NCBI GenBank assembly: GCA_966211795.1
Contig: CBIHNW010000012.1
Coordinates: 1-64,000, forward strand
Source of the DNA: 21-14-0-10-47-8 sp966211795
Lineage (GTDB): Bacteria > Bdellovibrionota > Bdellovibrionia > Bdellovibrionales > Bdellovibrionaceae
DNA: 64,000 nt
Direction: 5' to 3'
Each line of letters starts with the position of its first letter. The stretch's first letter is position 1. Shown in pieces: positions 7,973-16,259 of the stretch. The translations under genes were made by a program, and so were the position numbers. The notes below the pieces were generated by a model. It did no database searches and was not told where the DNA came from. It worked only from the letters and a program-made list of their open reading frames with translations.

Positions 7973-8635
7973 CTACGAGGCCGTTTTTTTCGAACGAAGA
8001 TGACTCATTTCATGCATCACTTTTTCTGAACTGAGAAGCTGGTCCAATCGATGCTCCAGCTTTTCTAAAAGCTCATCAAAACCCATTTTTCGCAGTGGTG
8101 GCGGCACGCGCTGCCCAGATTCTTGCTCGCTCGGAGCGTCGATCACCATGCGGCCCATTAGCTCGTCGGGAATATATTGCATCAAGGCAATGCGGATGGT
8201 GCTGTAAAGCTCGCGCAGCTGAGAGGTGATCTGGCGAATTTCTTTACGCACCAAATGAAGTTCGGACTCGATTAAGAGTTGATCAATGCTGCTTAAGAGT
8301 TGATCAGGAGCGCAGGGTTTTTCAAGCAACCGAAAAACGCCTAATTCGACAGCATCAAGCACCGTTTGCTTGTCCAGAAAACCGGATAAAATGATGAAGG
8401 GAAGGTGCGGAAAGTCGGCATGGGCTTTCTGAATCATTTCCAGGCCATTCATACCCGGCATTTTAAAATCGCTGATAAAAAGGCGCAGATTGTGATGATT
8501 CAGTTCTGGCAGAGCTTGTAAGAAATCCAAAGGCGATGTAAACGTTCGGACCACGAACTGATCCTGAAGCAGGATTTTATAATTATCGAGAATATCCACT
8601 TCGTCGTCGACAACGGCAATCAGCGGTTGCTCCAT
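7973..8635 (-). CDS. Response regulator receiver protein
   Basis: This ~220-residue cytosolic protein has a CheY-like receiver domain at residues 1-120: VVDDEVDIL carries the acidic pair, ISDFKMPGMNG carries the phosphoacceptor Asp, ILSG the Thr/Ser switch region and LEKPC the conserved Lys. The remaining ~100 residues are helical and charged, with no DNA-binding or GGDEF/HD motif, so it may act through protein contacts. ATG at 8635 is preferred because AAGGAG lies seven bases upstream, rather than the ATG at 8653. It is probably cotranscribed with the following unknown protein, which also has a receiver-like fold. No histidine kinase is adjacent. Confidence 0.88.
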   Translation of the reverse strand: MEQPLIAVVDDEVDILDNYKILLQDQFVVRTFTSPLDFLQALPELNHHNLRLFISDFKMPGMNGLEMIQKAHADFPHLPFIILSGFLDKQTVLDAVELGVFRLLEKPCAPDQLLSSIDQLLIESELHLVRKEIRQITSQLRELYSTIRIALMQYIPDELMGRMVIDAPSEQESGQRVPPPLRKMGFDELLEKLEHRLDQLLSSEKVMHEMSHLRSKKTAS

Positions 8636-8770
8636 GCGCTCTCCTTCAAACATAAAATGATGATGGTTTAATTGTGACCTTGATTTCCAAGGATGTCCAA
8701 GCGCCCCAAGACCTTAGCCGCAAGAATACGAGGTGACATCTTCTGCAAATTCTTTTTTAATAGAGTCTTT

Positions 8771-8784
8771 GGGAGGCCCTCATC
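8771..8784 (+). promoter_or_regulatory. Shine-Dalgarno GGGAGG ahead of an in-frame AUC codon
   Basis: GGGAGG at 8771-8776 is followed after five bases by ATC at 8782-8784, in frame with kup. The 17 codons between ATC and the first ATG (8833) are all sense. The ATG itself lacks a ribosome-binding site. The nearest upstream in-frame stop is TAG at 8761-8763 and no ATG, GTG or TTG intervenes. It is a candidate non-canonical start. Confidence 0.4.
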
Positions 8785-8832
8785 GAATCTTTACACTCGC
8801 CCTCGGCGCAAAATCAGCACGCGAAATCTCGC

Positions 8833-10686
8833 ATGTGGTATTTGGCTTTGGGAGCTTTGGGAGTGGTGTTTGGTGATATTGGGACCAGCCCGCTTTACGC
8901 TTTCAGAGAATGTTTTTCGCATGGGCATTTTCCCGCGTCTCCTGAAAATGTATTGGGGATTCTGTCTTTGATTTTCTGGGCCCTCACCTTGGTCGTCGGC
9001 ATCAAGTACATGATGTTCGTCATGCGCGCCGATAACAAAGGCGAAGGCGGAATTCTTTCGCTCATGGCACTGGCCTCTCAAAAGTTTCACGTCAGCCCCA
9101 ATTCGCGTCGTCGATGGATCGTCACGGCCCTGGGACTTTTTGGTGCCGCCTTGTTGTTTGGAGACGGGGTGATCACTCCGGCCATTTCGGTTCTCTCGGC
9201 GGTCGAAGGTCTCAATGTCATCGCTCCGGGCCTTGAGCCCTACGTGGTGCCCATCACCGCGATCGTGATCAGCGTGCTTTTTCTTTTTCAATTTTTCGGC
9301 ACGGGTCGCATCGGCGTCGTCTTTGGTCCGATCATCTCCATCTGGTTTTTCTCGATCGGTCTTCTGGGGCTCACTCACATCGTTGAGAATCCATCCGTCA
9401 TATCGGCGGTGAATCCGCTGTGGGCTTTTGATTTTTTTGCCAATAATGGTCTTGCCGGATTCTTTATTCTGGGCTCGGTCTTTCTGGTGTGCACTGGCGG
9501 CGAGGCTTTATATGCCGACATGGGACACTTTGGCCGGCGGCCGATCAAGCTTTCTTGGTTTGCGCTGGCGATGCCGGCCTTGGTTCTGAATTACTTCGGG
9601 CAGGGCGCCCTGCTGTTGCAAACACCAGAAGCTGTTTCCAGTCCGTTCTATCTGCTTGCACCCAAGTGGAGTCTGGTGCCTCTCGTGGTGCTTTCAACCG
9701 TGGCCACGGTCATCGCCTCGCAGGCTTTAATCTCCGGTGTCTTTTCGTTGATTAAGCAGGCCGTTCAGTTGGGTTATTGCCCACGGCTTGCGATCGTGCA
9801 CACCTCTCGTCGCGAAATCGGCCAGATCTACATTCCCTTTATCAACTGGGTGATGTGTGCGGGTGTGATTTGCCTTGTGGTGTCGTTCAAAACCTCCAGT
9901 GCGTTGGCGTCGGCCTACGGAATTGCGGTGACGGGCACGATGATGATCACCACGTTCTTGGCTTACGAAGTCTCGCGAAAAATCTGGGGCTGGAGTCGTT
10001 TCAAATCCAGCAGTCTGTTCGGATTTTTCCTGATCATCGATTTCTCATTCTTCGTCACCAACGTCGTGAAGGTCATGGATGGCGGCTGGGTGCCGCTCGC
10101 CATCGGCTGTGCCATGTATCTTTTGATGTCGACTTGGGCCAAGGGACGAAAGATTTTGGCCGAGCGGCTGAAGGCACGCTCCATTCCGATGACGGATTTT
10201 ATTGCGATGCTGGGGGTGAATCCGCCCCGACGCGTGGAAGGCTCGGCAATTTACATGACGGGGGACACCTGGGGTGTGCCGGTTCCGCTCTTGCACAACC
10301 TGAAGCACAACAAGGTCATGCATTCGCAGATCGCCATTCTCACGATCAAGACGCTCGAGGTTCCATTCGTCAACAAACGGGACCGCGTGCAGATCGAGCC
10401 CTTGGCGCCGCAGTTTTATCGCATCATCGCCAATTACGGATTCACGGAAATTCCAAAGATCAAACACATTCTCGAAGCTTGTCGTGAGCGGGGAATGCCG
10501 TTCCCGATTCAGGAAACGACTTTCGTTTTGGGACGAGAAACAATTTTGCCAACCGGTGACCCCACGCTCAGCGTGTGGCGCGAGAAGATCTTTGCTTTTA
10601 TGGCAAGAAACGCCGAGCGACCGACGGCGTTCTTTAAAATCCCTCCCAATCAAGTGATTGAGGTCGGGATTCAAGTAGAAATCTAA
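8833..10686 (+). CDS. kup: Kup potassium uptake transporter
   Basis: This is a Kup/HAK-type K+/H+ symporter of the inner membrane, 617 residues from the first ATG, close to the family norm. It opens with the signature ALGALGVVFGDIGTSPLYAF, has about twelve membrane helices through residue ~430, the family block FGDGVITPAISVLSAVEGL, and the conserved C-terminal cytosolic domain ending FFKIPPNQVIEVGIQVEI. The N-terminus is short for the family before the first helix. An in-frame extension to an AUC codon at 8782 behind GGGAGG would add 17 residues. Its 3' end overlaps the convergent patatin gene by 53 bases. Confidence 0.93.
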   Translation: MWYLALGALGVVFGDIGTSPLYAFRECFSHGHFPASPENVLGILSLIFWALTLVVGIKYMMFVMRADNKGEGGILSLMALASQKFHVSPNSRRRWIVTALGLFGAALLFGDGVITPAISVLSAVEGLNVIAPGLEPYVVPITAIVISVLFLFQFFGTGRIGVVFGPIISIWFFSIGLLGLTHIVENPSVISAVNPLWAFDFFANNGLAGFFILGSVFLVCTGGEALYADMGHFGRRPIKLSWFALAMPALVLNYFGQGALLLQTPEAVSSPFYLLAPKWSLVPLVVLSTVATVIASQALISGVFSLIKQAVQLGYCPRLAIVHTSRREIGQIYIPFINWVMCAGVICLVVSFKTSSALASAYGIAVTGTMMITTFLAYEVSRKIWGWSRFKSSSLFGFFLIIDFSFFVTNVVKVMDGGWVPLAIGCAMYLLMSTWAKGRKILAERLKARSIPMTDFIAMLGVNPPRRVEGSAIYMTGDTWGVPVPLLHNLKHNKVMHSQIAILTIKTLEVPFVNKRDRVQIEPLAPQFYRIIANYGFTEIPKIKHILEACRERGMPFPIQETTFVLGRETILPTGDPTLSVWREKIFAFMARNAERPTAFFKIPPNQVIEVGIQVEI

Positions 10687-11794
10687 GAATTTCTTTCTTC
10701 TGAGCAAACGCATCTTCGTAGCCCATTTCAATCAGGCTCATTACGAAATCTTTTTCGAAAAGCAAGTAGCTGATGATTTCGCTCGCTTCACTTAAGGGGC
10801 CCAGTCCTTTCAATAAGTAGCGAATCACGCGCGGCAGTTGCGATGACATTTGCGCCGCAATCTTTCCAATGTCCCGCGACGGAGAAATCATCAAGGCGTT
10901 GACCGGCCTGAAATTCAAATTGGCTTGATGCTGGGGTGGGACTCGACGCAAAAATTCATTGATGCGCTGAAGTCTCTCGACGTCGACTTCGATGCCATCT
11001 AGAAGCACGGAATTTAAAATCACGTTCGCGACGCGCGCAACACTCGGAATCGCCGAGAGGCTTTGTCCCGTACGCGTTGACGCCACTTCATTGGCCATGC
11101 GAACCCCGATCACCAACACCTCTTCCGCGCCCAAATAAAGGGCTGGCCCCAAGGGGGCAAGGTTGCGCACGCATCCGTCACCGAAATGACGATCTCCAAC
11201 TTGTGTCGATGGAAATAAAAGTGGAATCGAGCTGCTCGCTAAAACGTGCTGGGCTTCGATGACGGTTCTCTCCGAGCGGCGGCGGGTTTTCTCCCAGCCT
11301 GGAAGCTCAGAAGAGCCTTGCACAAAAGTGATGGTCTCAGAGGTCTGATAATCCAGGGCCGAGATCGCCAGCGCATGCAGGGCCTGCGATTCCACGTTTT
11401 CGCGGATTTGGTTCAGATCCAAATTCTTTTCAAGCAGGTGAAACAAAGGCGAGGTGTCAAGCAACGCTCGCCCTTCGGTGGGACTGGTGAAGCCGCCGAA
11501 GGAAAGCTCTCCCATCCAGCGCAACCCCGTTTTGCCAAGCGAGATCATATCTGTCTTAAAGATCTGCTCTGAGGTGAGCGAGGCCCAGAGGTCGACCAGC
11601 ATTTGTGTGCCCCGAAAAAAATCATGGCACTGGCTTCCCATAAAGGCCGCGTTGATCGCGCCGGCGCTGACGCCGCAAAAGATGCCGAAGGGATTTTGCA
11701 ACTGGTTTTCCGCGGCGAGCTCGCCGATGGCTTTCAGGACTCCGACTTGGTAAGCGCCACGTGCTCCACCGCCAGATAAGACAAGTGCTTTCAT
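10634..11794 (-). CDS. Patatin-like phospholipase
   Basis: This ~386-residue protein belongs to the patatin-like phospholipases, serine hydrolases with a Ser-Asp dyad. It begins with the oxyanion-loop motif LSGGGARGAYQVGVL, has the nucleophile in GVSAG at about residue 53, and the catalytic Asp in a HFGDGCVRN block. No signal peptide is seen from the start at 11794, chosen because the domain begins immediately; an upstream in-frame TTG at 11869 would add 25 unlikely residues. It probably releases fatty acids from phospholipids or acts on related esters in the cell. Its stop lies inside the convergent kup coding region. Confidence 0.9.
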   Translation of the reverse strand: MKALVLSGGGARGAYQVGVLKAIGELAAENQLQNPFGIFCGVSAGAINAAFMGSQCHDFFRGTQMLVDLWASLTSEQIFKTDMISLGKTGLRWMGELSFGGFTSPTEGRALLDTSPLFHLLEKNLDLNQIRENVESQALHALAISALDYQTSETITFVQGSSELPGWEKTRRRSERTVIEAQHVLASSSIPLLFPSTQVGDRHFGDGCVRNLAPLGPALYLGAEEVLVIGVRMANEVASTRTGQSLSAIPSVARVANVILNSVLLDGIEVDVERLQRINEFLRRVPPQHQANLNFRPVNALMISPSRDIGKIAAQMSSQLPRVIRYLLKGLGPLSEASEIISYLLFEKDFVMSLIEMGYEDAFAQKKEILRFLLESRPQSLDWEGF

Positions 11795-11883
11795 GACTAT
11801 CAGTGTAGAGCAAAAAGATCTTGAGTCAAATTGAGCTCGACATTCATACTGCAAGCTGGATTTTTTCAAAAAGGAGCGAAAGC

Positions 11884-12480
11884 ATGACGAAATTTATTTT
11901 ATCTGGACTTCTGGTTCTGGCGACATCCGCGGCGATGGCCGCGACTTACAAATTGGATCCGGTTCACTCGGTGATGGGCTTCTCGGTCAAGCACTTGGTG
12001 GTCTCAAAGGTCAAAGGACGTTTCAACAAAGCCGAAGGCGGTTTCAACTTTGACGACAAAACGATGGAAGCTTCCAAGATCGATATCAAACTGGAAGCGG
12101 CCAGCATCGACACGAACGATAAAAAACGTGACGAGCATTTGATGTCACCGGATTTTTTCGACGCTAAGAAATTTCCAGATCTGCATTTCACGGCCGACAA
12201 AGTGACCGTGAAAAAAGATGAAGCGGTGAAAGTTCCGGGACAATTGACCATGCGGGGAGTGACGAAGCCGGTGACGCTGGATCTGACTTACGGTGGCTCG
12301 ATCGTTGATCCGATGGGAAATGAAAAAATCGGCTTTAGCTTGACTGGTAAAATCAATCGCAAAGACTGGGGAATCAACTGGAACAAAACCCTGGATAAGG
12401 GCGGCCTGACGGTCAGCGACGAAGTCATGATCGAAATCGAAGGCGAAGCGGTCAAAGACAAAGCACCAGCTAAAAAGTAG
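11884..12480 (+). CDS. YceI family periplasmic lipocalin-like protein
   Basis: This 198-residue exported protein has a signal peptide ending at AMA, then the YceI domain: YKLDPVHSVMGFSVKHL, GRFNKAEGGFNFD, DEHLMSPDFFDAKKFPDLHF and, late, GFSLTGKINRKDWGINWN. YceI proteins bind amphiphilic molecules such as polyisoprenoids in a beta-barrel in the periplasm. AAGGAG lies seven bases before the ATG at 11884; the longer frame from 11821 is not needed. It is convergent with the AP2 gene, three bases apart. No cytochrome b561 partner is adjacent. Confidence 0.92.
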   Translation: MTKFILSGLLVLATSAAMAATYKLDPVHSVMGFSVKHLVVSKVKGRFNKAEGGFNFDDKTMEASKIDIKLEAASIDTNDKKRDEHLMSPDFFDAKKFPDLHFTADKVTVKKDEAVKVPGQLTMRGVTKPVTLDLTYGGSIVDPMGNEKIGFSLTGKINRKDWGINWNKTLDKGGLTVSDEVMIEIEGEAVKDKAPAKK

Positions 12481-12482
12481 AT

Positions 12483-13001
12483 CTAACGATTGGAGAGTTT
12501 GCGGTCGACCGAATTCTGGTAGGCCAAATCTCCAAAATGGGCACGGGCCGCTTTGTTATAAGCCAAGGCGGCCTCGTTCTCAGAATCAAATTCTCCGAGA
12601 TTGATGGTCTTTCCTTCGACCTGAATGCCGGCGCGCCATTTGCCGGTCGACTTTTGATACGAAACGCCCCGATATTTCGATGACGTCTCGACTCGTCTTT
12701 TCGGAAGCAGACGTTGCCTTTCTTCCAAAGTGCAAACCACCAAATTGTCGCGTCGATAATCCAAGCCATCATTGAAGCGACGGGGATAGACCTGTTTTCC
12801 TTTGGGTGGATTCATCAGAAATTTTCCCAAGGTGATGCTACGAACGCCTTCCTTGGTGCGCACCGAAGTGACGACGCGTGGACGACCGGTGGTGCTCTGG
12901 GTGACCCGCCATTTTCGCGACTGCACCAGCTCCAGATCATCGCGATCGATTTTGACTTTCAAACCGGAGATTTCAATTTCACACCAAGGTTTATGCGCCA
13001 C
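12483..13001 (-). CDS. AP2-domain DNA-binding protein with degenerate HNH half
   Basis: The 172-residue protein ends in an AP2/ERF-type domain at about residues 108-162: YRGVSYQKSTGKWRAGI, then INLGEFDSENEAALAYNKAA. Its first ~100 residues resemble the HNH nuclease fold that usually accompanies bacterial AP2 domains, with FNDGLDYRRDNLVVCT matching the usual NGDxLDNRxxNLRxCT strand-helix. The expected catalytic His before this block is not present (YPRR instead). It may therefore bind DNA without cutting it. GTG at 13001 is preceded by AAGGCGG, which lies at the base of a long hairpin (13010-13069). Lon is upstream on the same strand. Confidence 0.75.
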   Translation of the reverse strand: MAHKPWCEIEISGLKVKIDRDDLELVQSRKWRVTQSTTGRPRVVTSVRTKEGVRSITLGKFLMNPPKGKQVYPRRFNDGLDYRRDNLVVCTLEERQRLLPKRRVETSSKYRGVSYQKSTGKWRAGIQVEGKTINLGEFDSENEAALAYNKAARAHFGDLAYQNSVDRKLSNR

Positions 13002-13009
13002 TCAAAACC

Positions 13010-13069
13010 GCCTTCGAAAAGCCTTAGAAACAACAGTGTTTTCACCGTCATTCTAAGCTTTCCGAAGGC
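13010..13069. other. Long imperfect hairpin between lon and the AP2 gene
   Basis: The two arms, about 27-29 bases each, pair from GCCTTCG at 13010 to CGAAGGC ending at 13069, with a tttt loop near 13039-13042 and only a few mismatches or bulges. It lies between lon and the AP2 gene, both read leftward. Its outer end overlaps the AAGGCGG ribosome-binding sequence of the AP2 gene. It lacks a T-tract directly after the stem, so translation control is at least as likely as termination. Confidence 0.55.
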
Positions 13070-13091
13070 CTTCCATCAACCAAGGCTAGAC

Positions 13092-15494
13092 CTAAGTGTG
13101 ATGCAGCTGTGGGGCACTGATGCTGACATCTGGCTGGTACTGATTGAACAGCTCCGGATTCAGATGCAGATTCAACGCCACTTCAAAGAGCTGGCTTGCC
13201 GTTTCCACAAAGTAAAACTGCAGACTTGCGCGAACATCTTCAGGCACCTCTTTGAGATCACGTTCATTCTTTTTTGGCAGAATGATCTTCTCGACCCCAG
13301 CACGGTGGGCGGCAATCACTTTTTCTTTGATTCCCCCAACTGGCAAGACGGCACCTCGCAACGTCATCTCTCCGGTCATGGCAAGCTTCGGGCTGACCCG
13401 GTGGCCCGAAATCAACGAAGCCAGCGCGGTTAAAATCGTGACTCCGGCGGACGGTCCATCTTTCGGAATCGCGCCCGAAGGCACGTGCACGTGCAGATCC
13501 ACTTTGGAGAGATCCATGCGTGAATTCAGTTGCGTCAAGTTCGCACGAATCAAGCTTTGTGCAATCTGCGCGGATTCTTTCATCACGTCACCCAATTGCC
13601 CGGTGATCATCAGCTGTCCTTTGCCCGGCATGGCCGTGGCTTCGACAAATAAAATGTCCCCACCGACCGGCGTCCAGGCAAGACCCGTCACCACTCCCGG
13701 AGGATTGATGGTCTCGGCAATCTCGTGCGTGAATCTCTCTGAGCCCAAAATTTCTTCTAGATCGACCGTTTGCACGCGAATCGGAAATTCTTTGGCGTTG
13801 ATCACGCGCTCACTTGAGCCACGGAATACGGCCGCGATTCGTCTTTGCAATTCGCGCACTCCGGCTTCACGGGTGTAACCCGTAATCAAGCGAAGAAGGG
13901 CATCATCAGAGATGGTGATCTTCTCGGAAGACAGTCCATGCTCGAGCATCTGCTTCGGGATCAAATGGTTCTTGGCGATATGCATTTTTTCCGACGTGGT
14001 ATAGCCGGTCAAATCGATGATCTCCATGCGATCCAAAAGTGGACCCGGAATTGATTCCAGGCTATTGGCCGTCGCGATGAAAAACACTTTCGACAGATCA
14101 TACGGTACGTCCAGATAATGATCCAAAAAGTTTGCGTTCTGCTCGGGATCCAGAACCTCGAGCAAAGCGGCCGCGGGATCGCCGTTAAAGGCGCGACTGA
14201 GCTTATCGATCTCGTCCAATAAAAAGACCGGATTGTTTTCGCCCGCGCGCTTTAATCCCTGAACGATTCGTCCCGGCATGGCGCCGATGTAGGTGCGACG
14301 GTGACCACGCACTTCGGCATCATCGCGCACGCCACCCAGGCTTACGCGGACAAACTTTCGTCCCAAAGCTTCGGCAATGCTGTGACCCAGAGAGGTTTTA
14401 CCAACTCCCGGAGGGCCAACGAAAAGCAGAATGCTTCCCTTATTTTCTTTCTTCAACTTCAACACCGCCAAGTGCTGCACAATTCTCTTTTTCACTTTTT
14501 CGAGACCATAGTGATCTTTCTCGAGAATTTTGCGAGCGGCATCGAGATCGATTTCTTTTTCCTCGGCCGACCTTGACCACGGAAGATCGGTTAAGAGCTC
14601 CAGATAATTTCGGATGATGTGAGATTCTGGCGATTGATTGCCAACCTCGCCCAGTCGGCGCAGCTCTCGCTCGGCGACTTTCTGTACCTCTTCCGGCATA
14701 TGGGCTTCTTCCATTTTTTTCTGCAGCTTTTCTTCAACGGTCGAATCCTCGCCCTCGCCCAGCTCTTCACGAATGGCTTTCAGTTGTTCGCGCAAGATGG
14801 TCTGACGCTGAGCTTGACCAAATTTTTGGTTGAGCTTGCTGCGAATTTCGGCCTGGACCGAGAGACCTTCCTTGAATTCCTGCATGACTTGCAGAAGGTA
14901 AAGCACGCGTTCGCGCAGGTTTCGTGTTTCCAGAATTTTTTGTTTCTTTTCTAAATCCACATCAATATTTCCGGCGCACAATGAGGTGAGGTAGGGAAGC
15001 TCTTCGACGGAATTGATCAATTCCGACAGCTGCTCAGTGTTCCCGGGGAAGAGACGCAGAATTTCTCGCGACAAAGTTTTCACACTTTCCAAAAGTGCCT
15101 CTTCGGTTGCGGGATTCATATCATTGATATCATCTAAAAGTGTGCTTTCGCCCTGCAGATAATTTCCGCTGGCGACTTCGACGTCTTCTAAGATGACGCG
15201 ATTCATGCCGCGCAGAACGACTTGGTACCCAGCTTCGGCATTTCCTTTCATCGAATCAATTCGGCAAAGGGTGCCGACCGTGTGCAGCTCGGCGGGATCG
15301 ACGGGTTGATCTTTTGCGAGATCATGCGGTTTCGCTCTTTGTTGAACCGCAACGATCCAGAAGCCGTTTTTTTCCGCTTTTTTCAGAGCCTGGACGCTGC
15401 GTTCGCGACCGACTTTTAAAACTTGTGTGAGAGTGGGGAAGATCACCGTATTTCGCAAGGGAAGTATGGGGAGAAGACCTTGTGGTAATGGCAT
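13092..15494 (-). CDS. lon: ATP-dependent protease La (Lon)
   Basis: Lon degrades misfolded and selected regulatory proteins in the cytosol as a hexamer. The ~800-residue protein has the N-terminal LON domain (LPILPLRNTVIFPTL), a Walker A loop GPPGVGKTSLG near residue 360, the Walker B region FLLDEIDKL, and a C-terminal protease domain with the catalytic Ser in KDGPSAG and Lys in GGIKEKV. ATG at 15494 is used because AAGGA precedes it and LON homology begins at once; the longer frame to 15539 is not needed. A heat-shock-like promoter candidate lies upstream. Confidence 0.96.
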   Translation of the reverse strand: MPLPQGLLPILPLRNTVIFPTLTQVLKVGRERSVQALKKAEKNGFWIVAVQQRAKPHDLAKDQPVDPAELHTVGTLCRIDSMKGNAEAGYQVVLRGMNRVILEDVEVASGNYLQGESTLLDDINDMNPATEEALLESVKTLSREILRLFPGNTEQLSELINSVEELPYLTSLCAGNIDVDLEKKQKILETRNLRERVLYLLQVMQEFKEGLSVQAEIRSKLNQKFGQAQRQTILREQLKAIREELGEGEDSTVEEKLQKKMEEAHMPEEVQKVAERELRRLGEVGNQSPESHIIRNYLELLTDLPWSRSAEEKEIDLDAARKILEKDHYGLEKVKKRIVQHLAVLKLKKENKGSILLFVGPPGVGKTSLGHSIAEALGRKFVRVSLGGVRDDAEVRGHRRTYIGAMPGRIVQGLKRAGENNPVFLLDEIDKLSRAFNGDPAAALLEVLDPEQNANFLDHYLDVPYDLSKVFFIATANSLESIPGPLLDRMEIIDLTGYTTSEKMHIAKNHLIPKQMLEHGLSSEKITISDDALLRLITGYTREAGVRELQRRIAAVFRGSSERVINAKEFPIRVQTVDLEEILGSERFTHEIAETINPPGVVTGLAWTPVGGDILFVEATAMPGKGQLMITGQLGDVMKESAQIAQSLIRANLTQLNSRMDLSKVDLHVHVPSGAIPKDGPSAGVTILTALASLISGHRVSPKLAMTGEMTLRGAVLPVGGIKEKVIAAHRAGVEKIILPKKNERDLKEVPEDVRASLQFYFVETASQLFEVALNLHLNPELFNQYQPDVSISAPQLHHT

Positions 15495-15519
15495 GTTGAT
15501 CCTTTCAGTTATAAGGTGA

Positions 15520-15549
15520 ATTTGGGTGACTTGGCACAACTGTCAAGTC
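15520..15549 (-). promoter_or_regulatory. Candidate heat-shock-type promoter and inverted repeat upstream of lon
   Basis: Reading leftward, CTTGAC (15547-15542) is followed after 13 bases by CACCCAAAT (15528-15520), loosely like sigma-32 elements. GACTTG (15528-15533) and CAAGTC (15544-15549) form an inverted repeat with a ten-base spacer across the same stretch, which could be an operator. Matches are imperfect. Confidence 0.3.
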
Positions 15550-15623
15550 GAGCCAGATTTCTGAAAGGCAAAGCGAGCTTGTTATAGCTTGTATCAATCT
15601 CTGAAATATCAGTAGCATGGGGC

Positions 15624-16259
15624 ATGACGGAAATTCTCAATCTTCTGCTGCATTTGGATCAAACTTTATTGGTGTGGGCGCAAACGATGGGCCCGTGGCT
15701 CTACGTCGTCTTGTTTCTCATCATATTCGCCGAAACGGGATTGATTGTGACACCTTTTTTGCCGGGTGATTCTTTGCTGTTTGCGGTGGGTGCGATCACC
15801 AGTCTTTCGGGTTCGCCCTTGAGCATTTATATTCTCAGTCCTTTGCTGATGGTGGCCGCTTTGATCGGCGACAATCTCAATTATTCTGTTGGAAAATGGG
15901 TGGGACCAAAAATATTCTCAAAAGAGAATTCGAAATTTTTCAATCGCAAGCATTTCGAGCAGACGCAAGCATTCTGCGAAAAATATGGTCCGCGTGCCGT
16001 GATCTTGGGTCGCTTCATGCCGATCGTCAGAACTTTTGTGCCATTCATCTCGGGCGTTGGAAAGATGGCTTATCCGCGTTTTATTTCGATGAGCGTTATG
16101 GGTGCGGTGCTGTGGATCAATATTTTTCTATGGGCGGGGCATTACTTTGGGAATTTGCCTGCCGTCAAATCGAATTTCCATCTCGTGATTTTTGGCGTGA
16201 TCGGAATTTCCCTTCTTCCTATTTTGATCGAGGCCTATAAAGCTCGAAGACGAGCATGA
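15624..16259 (+). CDS. DedA family membrane protein
   Basis: This 211-residue inner-membrane protein carries the DedA/VTT signature: an N-terminal FAETGLIVTPFLPGDSLLF loop, then EKYGPRAVILGRFMPIVRTFVPFISGVGKM. Family members are undecaprenyl-phosphate or phospholipid flippases or related transporters that depend on the proton motive force. Four to five hydrophobic segments are visible. A GGGG stretch precedes the ATG. The last codons overlap the next gene by ATGA, so the two DedA-superfamily proteins are coupled. Confidence 0.92.
   Translation: MTEILNLLLHLDQTLLVWAQTMGPWLYVVLFLIIFAETGLIVTPFLPGDSLLFAVGAITSLSGSPLSIYILSPLLMVAALIGDNLNYSVGKWVGPKIFSKENSKFFNRKHFEQTQAFCEKYGPRAVILGRFMPIVRTFVPFISGVGKMAYPRFISMSVMGAVLWINIFLWAGHYFGNLPAVKSNFHLVIFGVIGISLLPILIEAYKARRRA

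Noticed and set aside
9777..10487. A 236-codon open frame on the plus strand inside kup
   Set aside because: It is an out-of-frame shadow of kup, with Cys/His/Arg-rich composition.
13252..13878. A 208-codon open frame opposite lon
   Set aside because: It is antisense to the protease domain of lon; composition is Ser/Thr/Pro-rich and no motif is visible.
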